From assembly GCA_032718475.1 (NCBI GenBank), contig JAUCBJ010009045.1, positions 1 to 64,000 on the forward strand: a stretch of 64,000 nucleotides of DNA. Direction: 5' to 3'. Under the pieces are notes generated by a model. The model ran no database searches. It saw only the letters and a program-made list of their open reading frames with translations, and was not told where the DNA came from. Position 1 is the first letter of the stretch, and each line of letters starts with the position of its first letter. This stretch comes from Nemertoderma westbladi. Its lineage: Eukaryota > Xenacoelomorpha > Nemertodermatida > Nemertodermatidae. Positions 11,201-22,400 of the stretch are shown here, piece after piece. The translations under genes and the position numbers were made by a program.

Positions 11201-14200
11201 TACGTCATTGGCTAACCGTACAGGTACGCTATTGGCTAATCTTACAGGGTACGTCATTGGCTAATCATACAGATCCGGGGTACGTCATTGGCTAATCGTA
11301 CAGGTACGTCATTGGCTAACCGTACAGGTACGTCATTGGCTAATAGTACAGGTACGTCATTGGCTAATCGTAAAGGTACGTAGTACGTCATTGGCTAACC
11401 GTACAGGTACGCTATTGGCTAATCTTACGGGGTACGTCATTGGCTAATCGTACAGGTACGTCATTGGCTAACCGTACAGGTACGTTATTGGCTAACCGTA
11501 CGCGTACATGGTACGCTATTGGCTAATCGTACAGGTACGCCATTGGCTCATCGTACAGGTACGTCATTGGCTAATCGTACAGGTGCGTCATTGGCTAATC
11601 GTACAGGTATGTCATTGGCTAATGAATCGTACAGGTACGCCATTGGCTAATCGCACAGGTACGTCATTGGCTAATCGTATAGGTACGGGGTACGTCATTG
11701 GCTAAACGTACACTGTACAGATACGGGGTACGTGATTGACTAATCGTACAGGTACGTCATTGGCTAATCGTACAGGTACGTCACTGGCTAATCGTACAGG
11801 TACGCCATTGGCTAATCGTACAGGTACGTCTTTGGCTAATCGTACAGGTACGTCATTGGCGGCAAATCGTACAGGTACGTCATTGGCTAATCGTACAGGT
11901 ACGGGGTACGCCATTGGCTAATCGTACAGGTACGTCATTGGCTAATCGTACAAGTACTACTACTACTACTAGGTCGAGCGAACTCGGACAAGATATCGTA
12001 CAAGTACGTCATTGGCTAATCGTACAGGTACGCCATTGGCTAATCGTACAGGTACGTCATTGGTTAATCGTACAGGTACGTCATTGGCTAATCGTACAGG
12101 TACGCCATTGGCTCATCGTACAGGTACGTCATTGGCTAATCGTACAGGTGCGTCATTGGCTAATCGTACAGGTATGTCATTGGCTAATGAATCGTACAGG
12201 TACGCCATTGGCTAATCGCACAGGTACGTCATTGGCTAATTGTATAGGTACGGGGTACGTCATTGGCTAAACGTACACTGTACAGATACGGGGTACGTGA
12301 TTGGCTAATCGTACAGGTACGTCATTGGCTAATCGACAGGTACGTCACTGGCTAATCGTACAGGTACGCCATTGGCTAATCGTACAGGTACGTCATTGGT
12401 TAATCGTACAGGTACGTCATTGGCTAATCGTACAGGTACGTCATTGGTTAATCGTACAGGTACGGGGTTCGCCATTGGCTAATCGTACAGGTACGTCATT
12501 GGCTAACCGTACAGGTACGTCATTGGCTAATCGTACAGGTACGTCATTGGCTAGTCGTACAGGTACGTCATTGGCTAGTCGTACAGGTACGTCGTTGGCT
12601 AATCGTACAGGTACGTCATTGGCTAGTCGTACAGGTACGTCGTTGGCTAATCGTACAGGTACGTCATTGGCTAATCGTACAGGTACGCCATTGGCTCATC
12701 GTACAGGTACGTCATTGGCTAATCGTACAGGTACGTCATTAGCTAATCGTACAGGTACGTCATTGGCTAATCGCATAGGTACGTCATTGGCTAGTCGTAC
12801 AGGTACGTCGTTGGCTAATAGTACAGGTACGTCATTGGCTAATCGTACAGGTACGCCATTGGCTCATCGTACAGGTACGTCATTGGCTAATCGTACAGGT
12901 ACGTCATTGGCTAATCGTACAGGTACGTCATTGGCTAGTCGTACAGGTACGTCGTTGGCTAATAGTACAGGTACGTCGTTGGCTAATAGTAACGCGTTCA
13001 TAGTATATTATCTTTCTTGACTGATTATATTTCATGAAGTTGAAATAATAAAAACTTTATTGATTAGGAAGCCAGAAAAAAATTTAAACTCATAGCTGCA
13101 GACGTTTTGGTTTAATGTTCACAAAAAAGACTTAAATCCCCCGCTTTTAACCCCTTAGGAATTTTTCTCGGTCGCCGTAAAATAAGGTTCAACTTTCTTA
13201 GCGCAGATTGCTGCTCGATTTTAAAAAATACCCATTGCACGGTTATCTTGTACGTGCTAGCTAGTAGATTACGCATAATATTATCAACATTATTAGGTTT
13301 GTCTTCACATAGCTGTGTACCACTGCGAAATGACGAAGCCCTTATTATTGGTCGGGAAGGTGGTCTTAGAACACAGCGTCGCTATGGAAACTCGTTTTTG
13401 CTTAAAGGATCTCCCAGCAATGGTCGCTATAGTTACACCGAGTACCCAATAGGTAATTGGCCACCAATTTAAGACGTCCCGGGTTATCGGGTAATTATTT
13501 AGGAATTAAAATTTGTGTTCTTATTTATTTAGAAAATGATCTTGGTATTGAGGATTAACACTGCCTGAAGATTTGAGAACCAAGTTTGGGGGATGTAAAT
13601 ATTGTCAACCAACTATATCAGCTATTATGTGTTTTTTGTTTACCTGAGATTACAATAACCCACTTTTTTTAATTAGATATATATAGATATTTTGTTACGT
13701 ATTTGTGATAATTATTTTGCATTGGAATTTATTATTATACATCCGCTCAACAATTAGATATAAACTATTATGAAATCGTTATTTTTCACACCATATTAAT
13801 TATTGTCTCATTCTATTATGGCAGGTGTTTCTTCCCGATCCGGTCACACGTGCAATACCTTATCGGACGGTAGGAACTCTCGCGTCCTCTTAGTCGGCGG
13901 CCGATCCGACAAACTAACCGAACAGTTCTCCGTACCCGCCGCTAAGGGCGTCTCCGGTACTGGTCGTATCCACGAGAAATTCCGAGCGTTAACTCGTCGC
14001 TCCAGACTGGCTGATAGACCCCCACGTTGTAGAGCACACCACGTAGCGGCGAGTGTAGGTAATCTACTCGTACTGCATGGTGGGGACCCGTTTGGGTGCG
14101 GTGTGAGGGTGGAACCCAGCGCCGACTGGTGGCTGTACTGCGCATCGAGTAACAGTCTGGGTTGGTACAGACTGGATACAGTCGGACCCACTGTGCGACG

Positions 14201-14309
14201 TAGTGGCCACGTTGTAGCGATTTACGGGGATTCCATAGTGATTCAAGGTGGTATAACTGATTCTTATGGTAAAGTTAGTGGCGAATTGTACATTCTGGAA
14301 CTAAAGTAA
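5222..14309 (+). CDS. KLHDC9: KLHDC9-like kelch-repeat protein, four exons (332 aa)
   Basis: Exons are 5222-5411, 5726-5893, 13297-13452 and 13825-14309. All three introns are phase 1 with GT/AG ends, and the spliced CDS is 999 nt. Kelch blades show as YLYVHGG, YLVVVGGWNG, VLLVGG, LLVLHGG and IVIQGG. The segment GREGGLRTQRRYG in exon 3 and SHHAVYSQSDRYLVVVGGW in exon 2 match the arrangement of vertebrate KLHDC9 (about 349 aa), a beta-propeller protein reported to bind cyclin A1. The start MSDCVVRL gives a short N-terminus before blade 1. AATAAA at 14356 follows the stop. Intron 2 (5894-13296) is mostly a 24-bp minisatellite that begins at the exon 2 donor. The next gene upstream, SelL, ends only about 300 bp away. 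Confidence 0.88.
5894..8117. repeat. 24-bp minisatellite at the exon 2 donor (left block)
   Basis: The unit is GTACGTCATTGGCTAATCGTACAG (variants TAGTCG, TAACCG, GCCATT, TCAATG). The first unit starts at 5894, the first base of intron 2. Each unit repeats the donor context CAG|GTACGT. Because 24 is divisible by 3, exon 2 stays open in frame to 6681, reading TGTSLANR again and again. Later units include 4-bp-longer GAATCG forms that break the frame. Confidence 0.98.
8317..8837. mobile_element. MITE with CCCGTAGCCAGG termini
   Basis: The left end CCCGTAGCCAGG and right end CCTGGCTACGGG are inverted copies. The sub-terminal GAACCGCCCTTTT is also inverted near both ends. There is no transposase ORF. 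The hammerhead-bearing sequence at 8500-8625 lies inside it. Confidence 0.75.
8525..8574 (+). ncRNA. Hammerhead ribozyme (minimal type I, short stem III)
   Basis: All hammerhead core elements are present. Stem I is CCAGCGCTA 8525-8533 with TAGCGCTGG 8566-8574, a perfect 9 bp. The conserved CTGATGA is at 8534-8540. Stem II is GGCC/GGCC (8541-8544, 8550-8553) with loop TGTTA. GAAA is at 8554-8557. The very short stem III is ACG/CGT (8557-8559, 8562-8564) with a two-base loop. Cleavage is predicted after A8565. Minimal hammerheads with a 2-3 bp stem III are known from retroelements such as Penelope-like elements and retrozymes, and probably need dimers for full activity. The next bases, GGTTCAACCCC, fit a pol III B box. 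Confidence 0.88.
9019..10200. mobile_element. Nested MITEs: CAGGGTGTTCG element inside a TGACCCGTAAT element
   Basis: Bases 9031-9185 and 9845-9999 form diverged inverted repeats of about 160 bp, starting CAGGGTGTTCG on each side. Flanking fragments (TGACCCGTATTA at 9019 and the GACACGGACCC stretch from 10018) match the outer ends of the element at 39368-40074, so one element seems inserted in another. A hairpin at 9686-9772 lies inside. Confidence 0.65.
9686..9772. repeat. Palindromic hairpin
   Basis: TGGTACTT...GAAGTAAAAACC on the left is mirrored by GGTTTTTACTTC...AAGTACCA on the right, with a short loop. It is probably a tiny MITE; no gene is seen. Confidence 0.75.
10378..12990. repeat. 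24-bp minisatellite (right block)
   Basis: This is the continuation of the same array, still within intron 2 of the KLHDC9-like gene and more diverged: GTACGGGG insertions, GTATGT donors, and a short ACT microsatellite at about 11954. Units nearly all keep the CAGGTACGT core. The array ends about 300 bp before exon 3. Confidence 0.97.
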
Positions 14310-14355
14310 ATCATTTCAGGAGGTTAAGGGTTAATCTTTATCTGATATATGAATT

Positions 14356-14361
14356 AATAAA
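14356..14361 (+). terminator. Polyadenylation signal of the KLHDC9-like gene
   Basis: AATAAA lies 47 bp after the TAA stop at 14307-14309. Confidence 0.6.
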
Positions 14362-14425
14362 TATTACACCATCTTGAATAGTGTCTTAATTGAATCCGAC
14401 TACAAACGTCAACCCTGCAATAATT

Positions 14426-14646
14426 GGGGTCAGAGTAAAACGCTGATCCGGATTCTACATTTAACATTGTCCCTACGGAAGTCGATTTTTTTTACATTTT
14501 TATAACTCCCAAAAATAAAACTATAACCTGTTCTATTGACTTTAGTTTATTGTTTTGGTTAAAATAACGTGCCATTGTAACCTGCTCCTTTCCCTTAATT
14601 GATAATTTTGGAATCCGGATCAGGATCCGCGTTTTACACCTACCCC
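14426..14646. mobile_element. MITE with GGATCCGGATTC inverted termini, TSD AATAATT
   Basis: The ends are inverted: GGGGTCAGAGTAAAACGC at the left and GCGTTTTACACCTACCCC at the right. AATAATT flanks both sides (14419-14425 and 14647-14653). The centre carries TTATTGTTTTGGTT...CCTGCTCC, shared with several copies in the window. Confidence 0.8.
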
Positions 14647-14759
14647 AATAATTGTACATTTGTAATTTTACACTTGGTTATTCAACGTCATTATTACAGT
14701 ATTTATTTTTTGTTATTATATAGTGAAAACTGAAAAGTAAAATGATTGTTAAAGTTTAA

Positions 14760-15958
14760 CTACGAAATTCTTAAGGAAACCCGAAGACTCCCCTCTCTCA
14801 CAATCCTCTCACTATTCATTAAACTCTCTTTATTTAACAAGTAATCCCGCTTGGTGGCGCACTATTTACTTAGCGCTACACCCCTGACAACGTCCAGTAG
14901 GGTAGCAACCTCAGGGAGTACCGGTACAACCTGGGACAACCTGGGATTATCATAGGAGGGGATTTACTTCCTGCTTTATATCCCGCGAGTAAAAACAGTC
15001 TGAGTTTTTGCGCGCCAAAAGTCTAACAACTACGGGGCTATGATTGGCTGTTATCGGGTTTATTTAGAAGATAAATCTTCACATTTTCAACCAATTACAG
15101 CGCGTGAATTAAATACAATAACATTGAGTTTAAACGCCCCCAGCCAATCACTTGGGCAAACATTTATTGTCGTTTTTCGAATATACGCGTTATATTAGCC
15201 AATCATAGTTCGCAAATTAATTTCATATTTTTTTGAGTTATTATGCGTCCCGTATAGTTGAGGGGGTTTAAGCGCGCGAAAAGGTTTTTACGTGAATTGA
15301 TTATCACAAATTTAAACACATTATTTGCAGGAATGTCTAATAGCATTATACCAGTAAGACCAGGAAACAAACACCCATTACTGGTAAAGTTATAATAGAA
15401 AGTTAAAGCGCATGAAACAGACACCCATTACTGGTAAAGTTATAATAGAAAGTTAAAGCGCATGAAACAGACACCCATTACTGGTAAAGTTATAATAGAA
15501 AGTTAAAGCGCATGAAACAAACTCATTCGTAATCTTCTAATAAATAGTGAGTTTGAAAGTTCTAATATTATTTCGATCTGTCTTTATGTAATTCCATCAT
15601 AAAATGTTTATATAAAAATTAATTTTAATTTCCACAGTTCAACCCACAAATTCGAGAGTTTCCTTGACGGCCACAATGACGTCACTTTAATACACGCCAC
15701 CATTGCCATATGGTAATAATAATAAGAATAACTTCAGTATAATATTAAGGGGTGTTAAGGGTTGCCACGGGTGTGCAATCAAAAATATTAATTCAATGAA
15801 ATAACTACAGAATAACTACATCAGATGTATTACTGAGCTAGTTAAATATTTTCGCGACGAAATCAAATTACCCAATAAATTGTTTATACAGTATTACTTT
15901 AACATTTCGAACACAATCTTAGTATATTGACCTAATAAACCCCTCCTTAAACCCATAC
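14760..15958. other. Intergenic; 50-bp triplet repeat at 15371-15520
   Basis: No gene is seen between the KLHDC9-like and DNase genes here. A 50-bp unit beginning ACACCCATTACTGG is present three times in tandem (starts at 15371, 15421 and 15471). Confidence 0.8.
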
Positions 15959-16424
15959 TTACACCATATCCCAGAATATAGTGTCGTAATTCAGTGAAAC
16001 AACCACCCGGATCCGGATCCGGATTCTACATTTAACATTGTCCCTACGGAACCTAATATTTTTATAACTCCCAAAAATAAAACTATAACCTGTTCTATTG
16101 TGTTTAGTTTATTGTTTTGGTTAAAATAACTTGCCACTGTAACCTGCTCCTATCCATTAATTGATAATTTTGGAATCCGGATCCGCGTTTTACACCTTCC
16201 CCCACCAACCCCCGCTCCTAAAAAAATTATTCTACAAATCTTAATAAATGATATTATATGAAATTCGAAACAGCTATAGTTTCATCTCCCTCCTCCTTGC
16301 TCGGTGAGTCAAAAATTTTATTTTCGCTTTCATCGCTACTGTACAAGCGTTTGATCATGATTACAATTGATAAAAAAATTGGATGGCCGTGTTACGACAC
16401 TATATTCCAGGACATGGTGTACTG
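15959..16424. mobile_element. Inverted-repeat element carrying an inner MITE copy
   Basis: The outer ends are inverted (ACACCATATCCCAGAATATAG at the left, CTATATTCCAGGACATGGTGT at the right). Inside, 16008-16208 is a second copy of the GGATCC-type MITE found at 14426-14646. Confidence 0.7.
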
Positions 16425-17353
16425 AACTACCATATTACAATTAATAATATTCTTACTATTTATTATGTTATTTCTTATTAATTCACCCTCCCATTTCATC
16501 AAATGTTATAGCTAATTCGTATTCCTTATTTATGCAAATATGTTAAAGTAAGAACGAACTCCGTATCACTGAATGCTACCAAAGTTTCTAATGGCTAAGT
16601 TTCTATTGTGCAAAATATAATAACTGGAGAAATAAACTTATATTTCGAGTAATATTTTATTTTGATAGCGATCACATAGAATATATTATATAATTTATAT
16701 TTTTGTATAATTCCTATGCATTTGGATTTTTGCTCAGTTTACAGTTGTGGCGGCTCAAAGCCAAATTAAATCTGTTAATAAATTCACTTTAAATTATCGA
16801 TATACGATTATGATTTAAGGCCTGGCGGTTTTGATTAGGGTTGGGGCCTATCCTGACCGACAAACCCGAACCAAAATAATAAACCAATGATCCCCCCATA
16901 AGACTTTAGACACGAGACCGATGGTTTAGTAAGCCAATCATATTTGGCAGCAGCAGTTGTTGCTGCTCTATATTAAAATGTTCAACAGTAATAGTAGGCC
17001 CTACAGGTTGTAAGACGGATTATGTCGATACAGATCTATGGTCACTGTAGAAATTATACTAGTATTATTTAAAATTATAATATTACATAAAGGCAAAGGA
17101 AAAGCCATTCTTGAGCCAAGTCTAACTACTTATTATATTCATAACGTAGGCCTAATTAGTAATGAGAAAAGATTTCAGCATTTTAGTTAGATAATACTGA
17201 CTGGATAATTGGTTTTGATCACAGTTTCATTGGTAAATTATCAGTTGATTCATTATGGGTGTGGGGGGACAAGGCGCTGGAAAGGATAATTTTTGGTAAA
17301 TTATGTTTCGGTCTGCTTTAAAATGAATTCTTGATGGAACATAACTGCGACCA
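16425..17353. other. AT-rich intergenic DNA, nothing recognised
   Basis: No ORF, RNA gene or clear repeat is visible. Confidence 0.6.
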
Positions 17354-19200
17354 TCGACATTTAGATTATGTTCGGTTATTATTCCAGTTATGATTTGGTT
17401 CTGGTTTCGGTGACGATTAGGTTATGTTTCCGGTTATGATTTGGTTTTGTTTCCAGATATAATTTGGTTTTGATTTCAGATATGATTTATTTTTTAAATG
17501 ATTCTGGTTGTGATTTGGTTATGTTTTAGGTTATGATTGGGTTATGTTCCCGTTATAATTTGGTTATGGTTCCAGTTATGATTTGGTTATGGTTCCAGTT
17601 ATGGAATGGTTATAGTTCCAGTTATGATTTGGTTATTGTTCCAGTTTTGATTTGGTTACATTCCCGTTATGATTTGGTTATGTTCCCGTTATGATATGGT
17701 TATGGTTCCAGTTTTGATTTGGTTATGGTTCCACTTATGATATGGTTCCAGTTATGATTTGGTTATGGTTCCAGTTATGATTTGGTTATGTTTCAGGTTA
17801 TGATTGGGTTATGTTCCCGTTATGATTTGGTTATGGTTCCAGTTATGATTTGGTTATGGTTCCAGTTATGATTTGGTTATGTTTCAGGTTATGATTGGGT
17901 TATGTTCCCGTTATGATTTGGTTATGGTTCCAGTTATGATGTGGTTATGGTTCCAGTTATTATTTGGTTATGTTCCAGTTATGATTTGGTTATGGTTCCA
18001 GTTATTATTTGGTTATGTTCCAGTTATGATTTGGTTATGGTTCCCGTTATGATTTGGTTATGGTTCCAGCTATGATTTGGTTATGTTCGCGTTATGATTT
18101 GGTTATGTTCCCGTTATGATTTGGTTATGGTTCCAGTTATGATTTGGTTATGGTTCCAATAATGATTTGGTTATGGTTCCAGTTATGATTTGGTTATGGT
18201 TCCAGTTATGATTTGGTTATGGTTCCAGTTATGATTTGGTTATGGTTCCAGTTATGATTTGGTTATGGTTCCAGTTATGATTTGGTTAGTTATGGTTCCA
18301 GTTATGATTTGGTTAGTTATGGTTCCAGTTATGATTTGGTTATGGTTCCAGTTATGATTTGGTTATGGTTCCAGTTATGATTTGGTTATGGTTCCAGTTA
18401 TGATTTGGTTATGGTTCCAGTTATGATTTGGTTATGGTTCTAGTTATGATTTGGTTATGGTTCCAGTTATGATTTGGTTAGTTATGGTTCCAGTTATGAT
18501 TTGGTTATGGTTCCAGTTATGATTTGGTTATGTTTCAGGTTATGATTGGGTTATGTTCCCGTTATGATTTGGTTATGGTTCCAGTTATGATTTGGTTATG
18601 GTTCCCGTTATGATTTGGTTATGGTTCCAGCTATGATTTGGTTATGTTCGCGTTATGATTTGGTTATGTTCCCGTTATGATTTGGTTATGGTTCCAGTTA
18701 TGATTTGGTTATGGTTCCAATTATGATTTGGTTATGGTTCCAGTTATGATTTGGTTATGGTTCCAGTTATGATTTGGTTATGGTTCTAGTTATGATTTGG
18801 TTATGGTTCCAGTTATGATTTGGTTAGTTATGGTTCCAGTTATGATTTGGTTAGTTATGGTTCCAGTTATGATTTGGTTATGGTTCCAGTTATGATTTGG
18901 TTATGGTTCCAGTTATGATTTGGTTATGGTTCCAGTTATGATTTGGTTATGGTTCCAGTTATGATTTGGTTATGGTTCCAGTTATGATTTGGTTATGGTT
19001 CCAGTTATGATTTAGTTATGGTTCCAGTTATGATTTGGTTATGGTTCCAGTTATTATTTGGTTATGTTCCAGTTATGATTTGGTTATGGTTCCAGTTATG
19101 ATTTGGTTATGGTTCCAGTTATGATTTGGTTATGGTTCCAGTTATGATTTGGTTATGTTCCCGTTATGATTTGGTTATGGTTTGGTTCCAGTTTTGATTT
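17354..19200. repeat. 23-bp minisatellite upstream of the DNase gene
   Basis: The unit is GGTTATGGTTCCAGTTATGATTT, about 75-80 copies, degenerate at the left edge and homogeneous in the middle, with some units 4 bp longer (GGTTAGTTATGG). It ends about 200 bp before the start codon of the DNase-like gene, so it is close to or part of the promoter. Confidence 0.96.
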
Positions 19201-19406
19201 GTGTACGGTTTATGTTATGAGATGCTTATTATTTGTTGTTTTGATTATGGTCTCATAATATATTACTGTATGGATAATTAGCATATTTAATAATATCTTA
19301 ATTAGAATATCGTATTTCATTGTTGTAGTAGTTGTGTTTAATGTAAACATATAACTTTTATTGTGCACCCATCCACAGTCAGTAGCCTACATAAATATAG
19401 TTCAAA

Positions 19407-22400
19407 ATGAATGGTCTGTTTGGAAGAATATTATTGGTGGGTGTCTTGGTGGTGATGTTCCCAACACATTCACTAAGTTCTGGTACGAAATCCTGCAAAG
19501 TGTCTTTGAGAAATCTAAAGATCGCATCGTTTAACATCCAAATACTCGGCGAAAATAAAATGTCCCATACAGACGTTGTTGATGTCCTGGTAAAGGTGGG
19601 TATTACGTAATTTATTTTGGTATGCATAACAATAAATGTCAACTTACAAAGTGCAAACCGGTTCCTCATAGTTACACTGTGAGCGTTGATAACAATTAAG
19701 TACATTAGTACTGGGGGTTTTCACTATATACCTGTAATTTGTTTTTGTATAAAATAGGAATAGAATGAGGTTTATTTTTTTCGATAGATATTGAATCGAT
19801 ATGATATCGTGATGATTCAAGAGATAAGGGATAGTTCTCCAAATGAAGCCGCTATCCACAAACTTTTAGATAAAGTGAACGGATACGGTATTTTAAGGAG
19901 GTTCTATACGAGCGCAGTCTACAAAATGGTACTGGGTCCTAGATTGGGACATTCAAACTCCAAAGAACAGTACGCCTACTTATACAGGTGAGAAAATATA
20001 TGTTTGGTGATTAATTACTGTTTACATTATACTAATGCATAAGTTAACACATTACGGTGCACTAATGTGTAAAGTTACATATTACGGTGCACTAATGTGT
20101 AAAGTAACATATTACGATACACTAATGTGTAAAGTAACACATTACGGTGCACTAATGTGTAAAGTAACACATTACGATGCACTAATGTATAAAGTAACAC
20201 ATTACGGTGAACTAATGTGTAAAGTAACACATTACGATACACTAATGTGTAAAGTGACACATTACGGTGCATTAATGTGTAAAGTAACACATTACGGTGC
20301 ACTAATGTGTAAAGTAACACATTTCGGTGCACTAATATGTAAAGTAACACATTACGGTGAATTAATATATAAAGTAACACATTACGGTGTACTAATGTGT
20401 AAAGTGACACATTACGGTGCACTAATGTGTAAAGTAACACATTTCGGTGCACTAATGTGTAAAATAACATATTACGGTGTATTAATATATAAAGTAACAC
20501 ATTACGGTGCTCTAATGTGTAAAGTAACACATTACGGTGCTCTAATGTGTCAAGTAACACATTACGGTGCAATAATGTGTAAAGTAACACATTTCGGTGT
20601 ACTAATGTGTAAAGTAACACATTGCGGTGCTCTAATGTGGAAAGTAACACATCACGGTGCTCTAATGTGTAAAGTAACACATTACGGTGCACTAATGTGT
20701 AAAGTAACACATTACGGTGCTCTAATGTGTAAAGTAACACATTACGGTGCTCTAAAGTGTAAAGTAACACATTACGGTGCACTAATGTGTAAAGTAACAC
20801 ATTACGGTGCACTGTAATGTGTAAAGTAACACATTACGGTGCTCTAATGTGTAAAGTAACACATTACGGTGCACTAATGTGTAAAGTAACACATTACGGT
20901 GGACTAATGTGTAAAGTAACACATTACGGTGCTCTAATGTGTAAAGTAACACATTACAGTGCAAAAAGTAGCACATTACGGTGCTCTAATGTGTAAAGTA
21001 ACACATTACGGTGCTCTAATGTGTAAAGTAACACATTACGGTGCACTAATGTGTAAAGTAACACATTACGGTGAATTAATATATAAAGTAACACATTACG
21101 GTGCACTAATGTGTAAAGTGACACATTACGGTGCACTAATGTGTAAAGTAATACATTACGGTGAATTAATATATAAAGTAACACATTACGGTGCACTAAT
21201 GTGTAAAGTGACACATTACGGTGCATTAATGTGTAAAGTAACACATTACGGTGCTCCAATGTGTAAAGTAACACATTACGGTGCTATAATGTGTAAAGTA
21301 ACACATTACGGTGCACTAATGTGTAAAGTAACACATTACGGTGCTCTAATGTGTAAAGTAACACATTACGGTGCACTAATGTGTAAAGTAACACATTACG
21401 GTGCTCTAATGTGTAAAGTAACACATTACTCTAATGTGTAAAGTAACACATTACGGTGCACTAATTTGTAAAGTAACACATTACGGTGAATTAATATATA
21501 AAGTAACACATTACGGTGCACTAATGTGTAAAGTGACACATTACGGTGTACTAATGTGTAAAGTAATACATTACGGTGAATTAATATATAAAGTAACACA
21601 TTACGGTGCACTAATGTGTAAAGTGACACATTACGGTGCATTAATGTGTAAAGTAACACATTACGGTGCTCTAATGTGTAAAGTAACACATTACGGTGCT
21701 CTAATGTGTAAAGTAACACATTACGGTGCACTAATGTGTAAAGTAACACATTACGGTGCTCTAATGTGTAAAGTAACACATTACGGTGCACTAATGTGTA
21801 AAGTAACACATTACGGTGCTCTAATGTGTAAAGTAGCACATTACGGTGCTCTAATGTGTAAAGTAACACATTACGGTGCTCTAATGTGTAAAGTAACACA
21901 TTACGGTGCACTAATGTGTAAAGTAACACATTACGGTGAATTAATATATAAAGTAACACATTACGGTGCACTAATGTGTAAAGTGACACATTACGGTGCA
22001 CTAATGTGTAAAGTAATACATTACGGTGAATTAATATATAAAGTAACACATTACGGTGCACTAATGTGTAAAGTGACACATTACGGTGCATTAATGTGTA
22101 AAGTAACACATTACGGTGCTCCAATGTGTAAAGTAACACATTACGGTGCTATAATGTGTAAAGTAACACATTACGGTGCACTAATGTGTAAAGTAACACA
22201 TTACGGTGCTCTAATGTGTAAAGTAACACATTACGGTGCACTAATGTGTAAAGTAACACATTACGGTGCTCTAATGTGTAAAGTAACACATTACTCTAAT
22301 GTGTAAAGTAACACATTACGGTGCACTAATTTGTAAAGTAACACATTACGGTGAATTAATATATAAAGTAACACATTACGGTGCACTAATGTGTAAAGTG

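Noticed and set aside
13844-14246. Minus-strand ORFs over KLHDC9 exon 4
   Set aside because: They are antisense shadows of a well-supported kelch exon.
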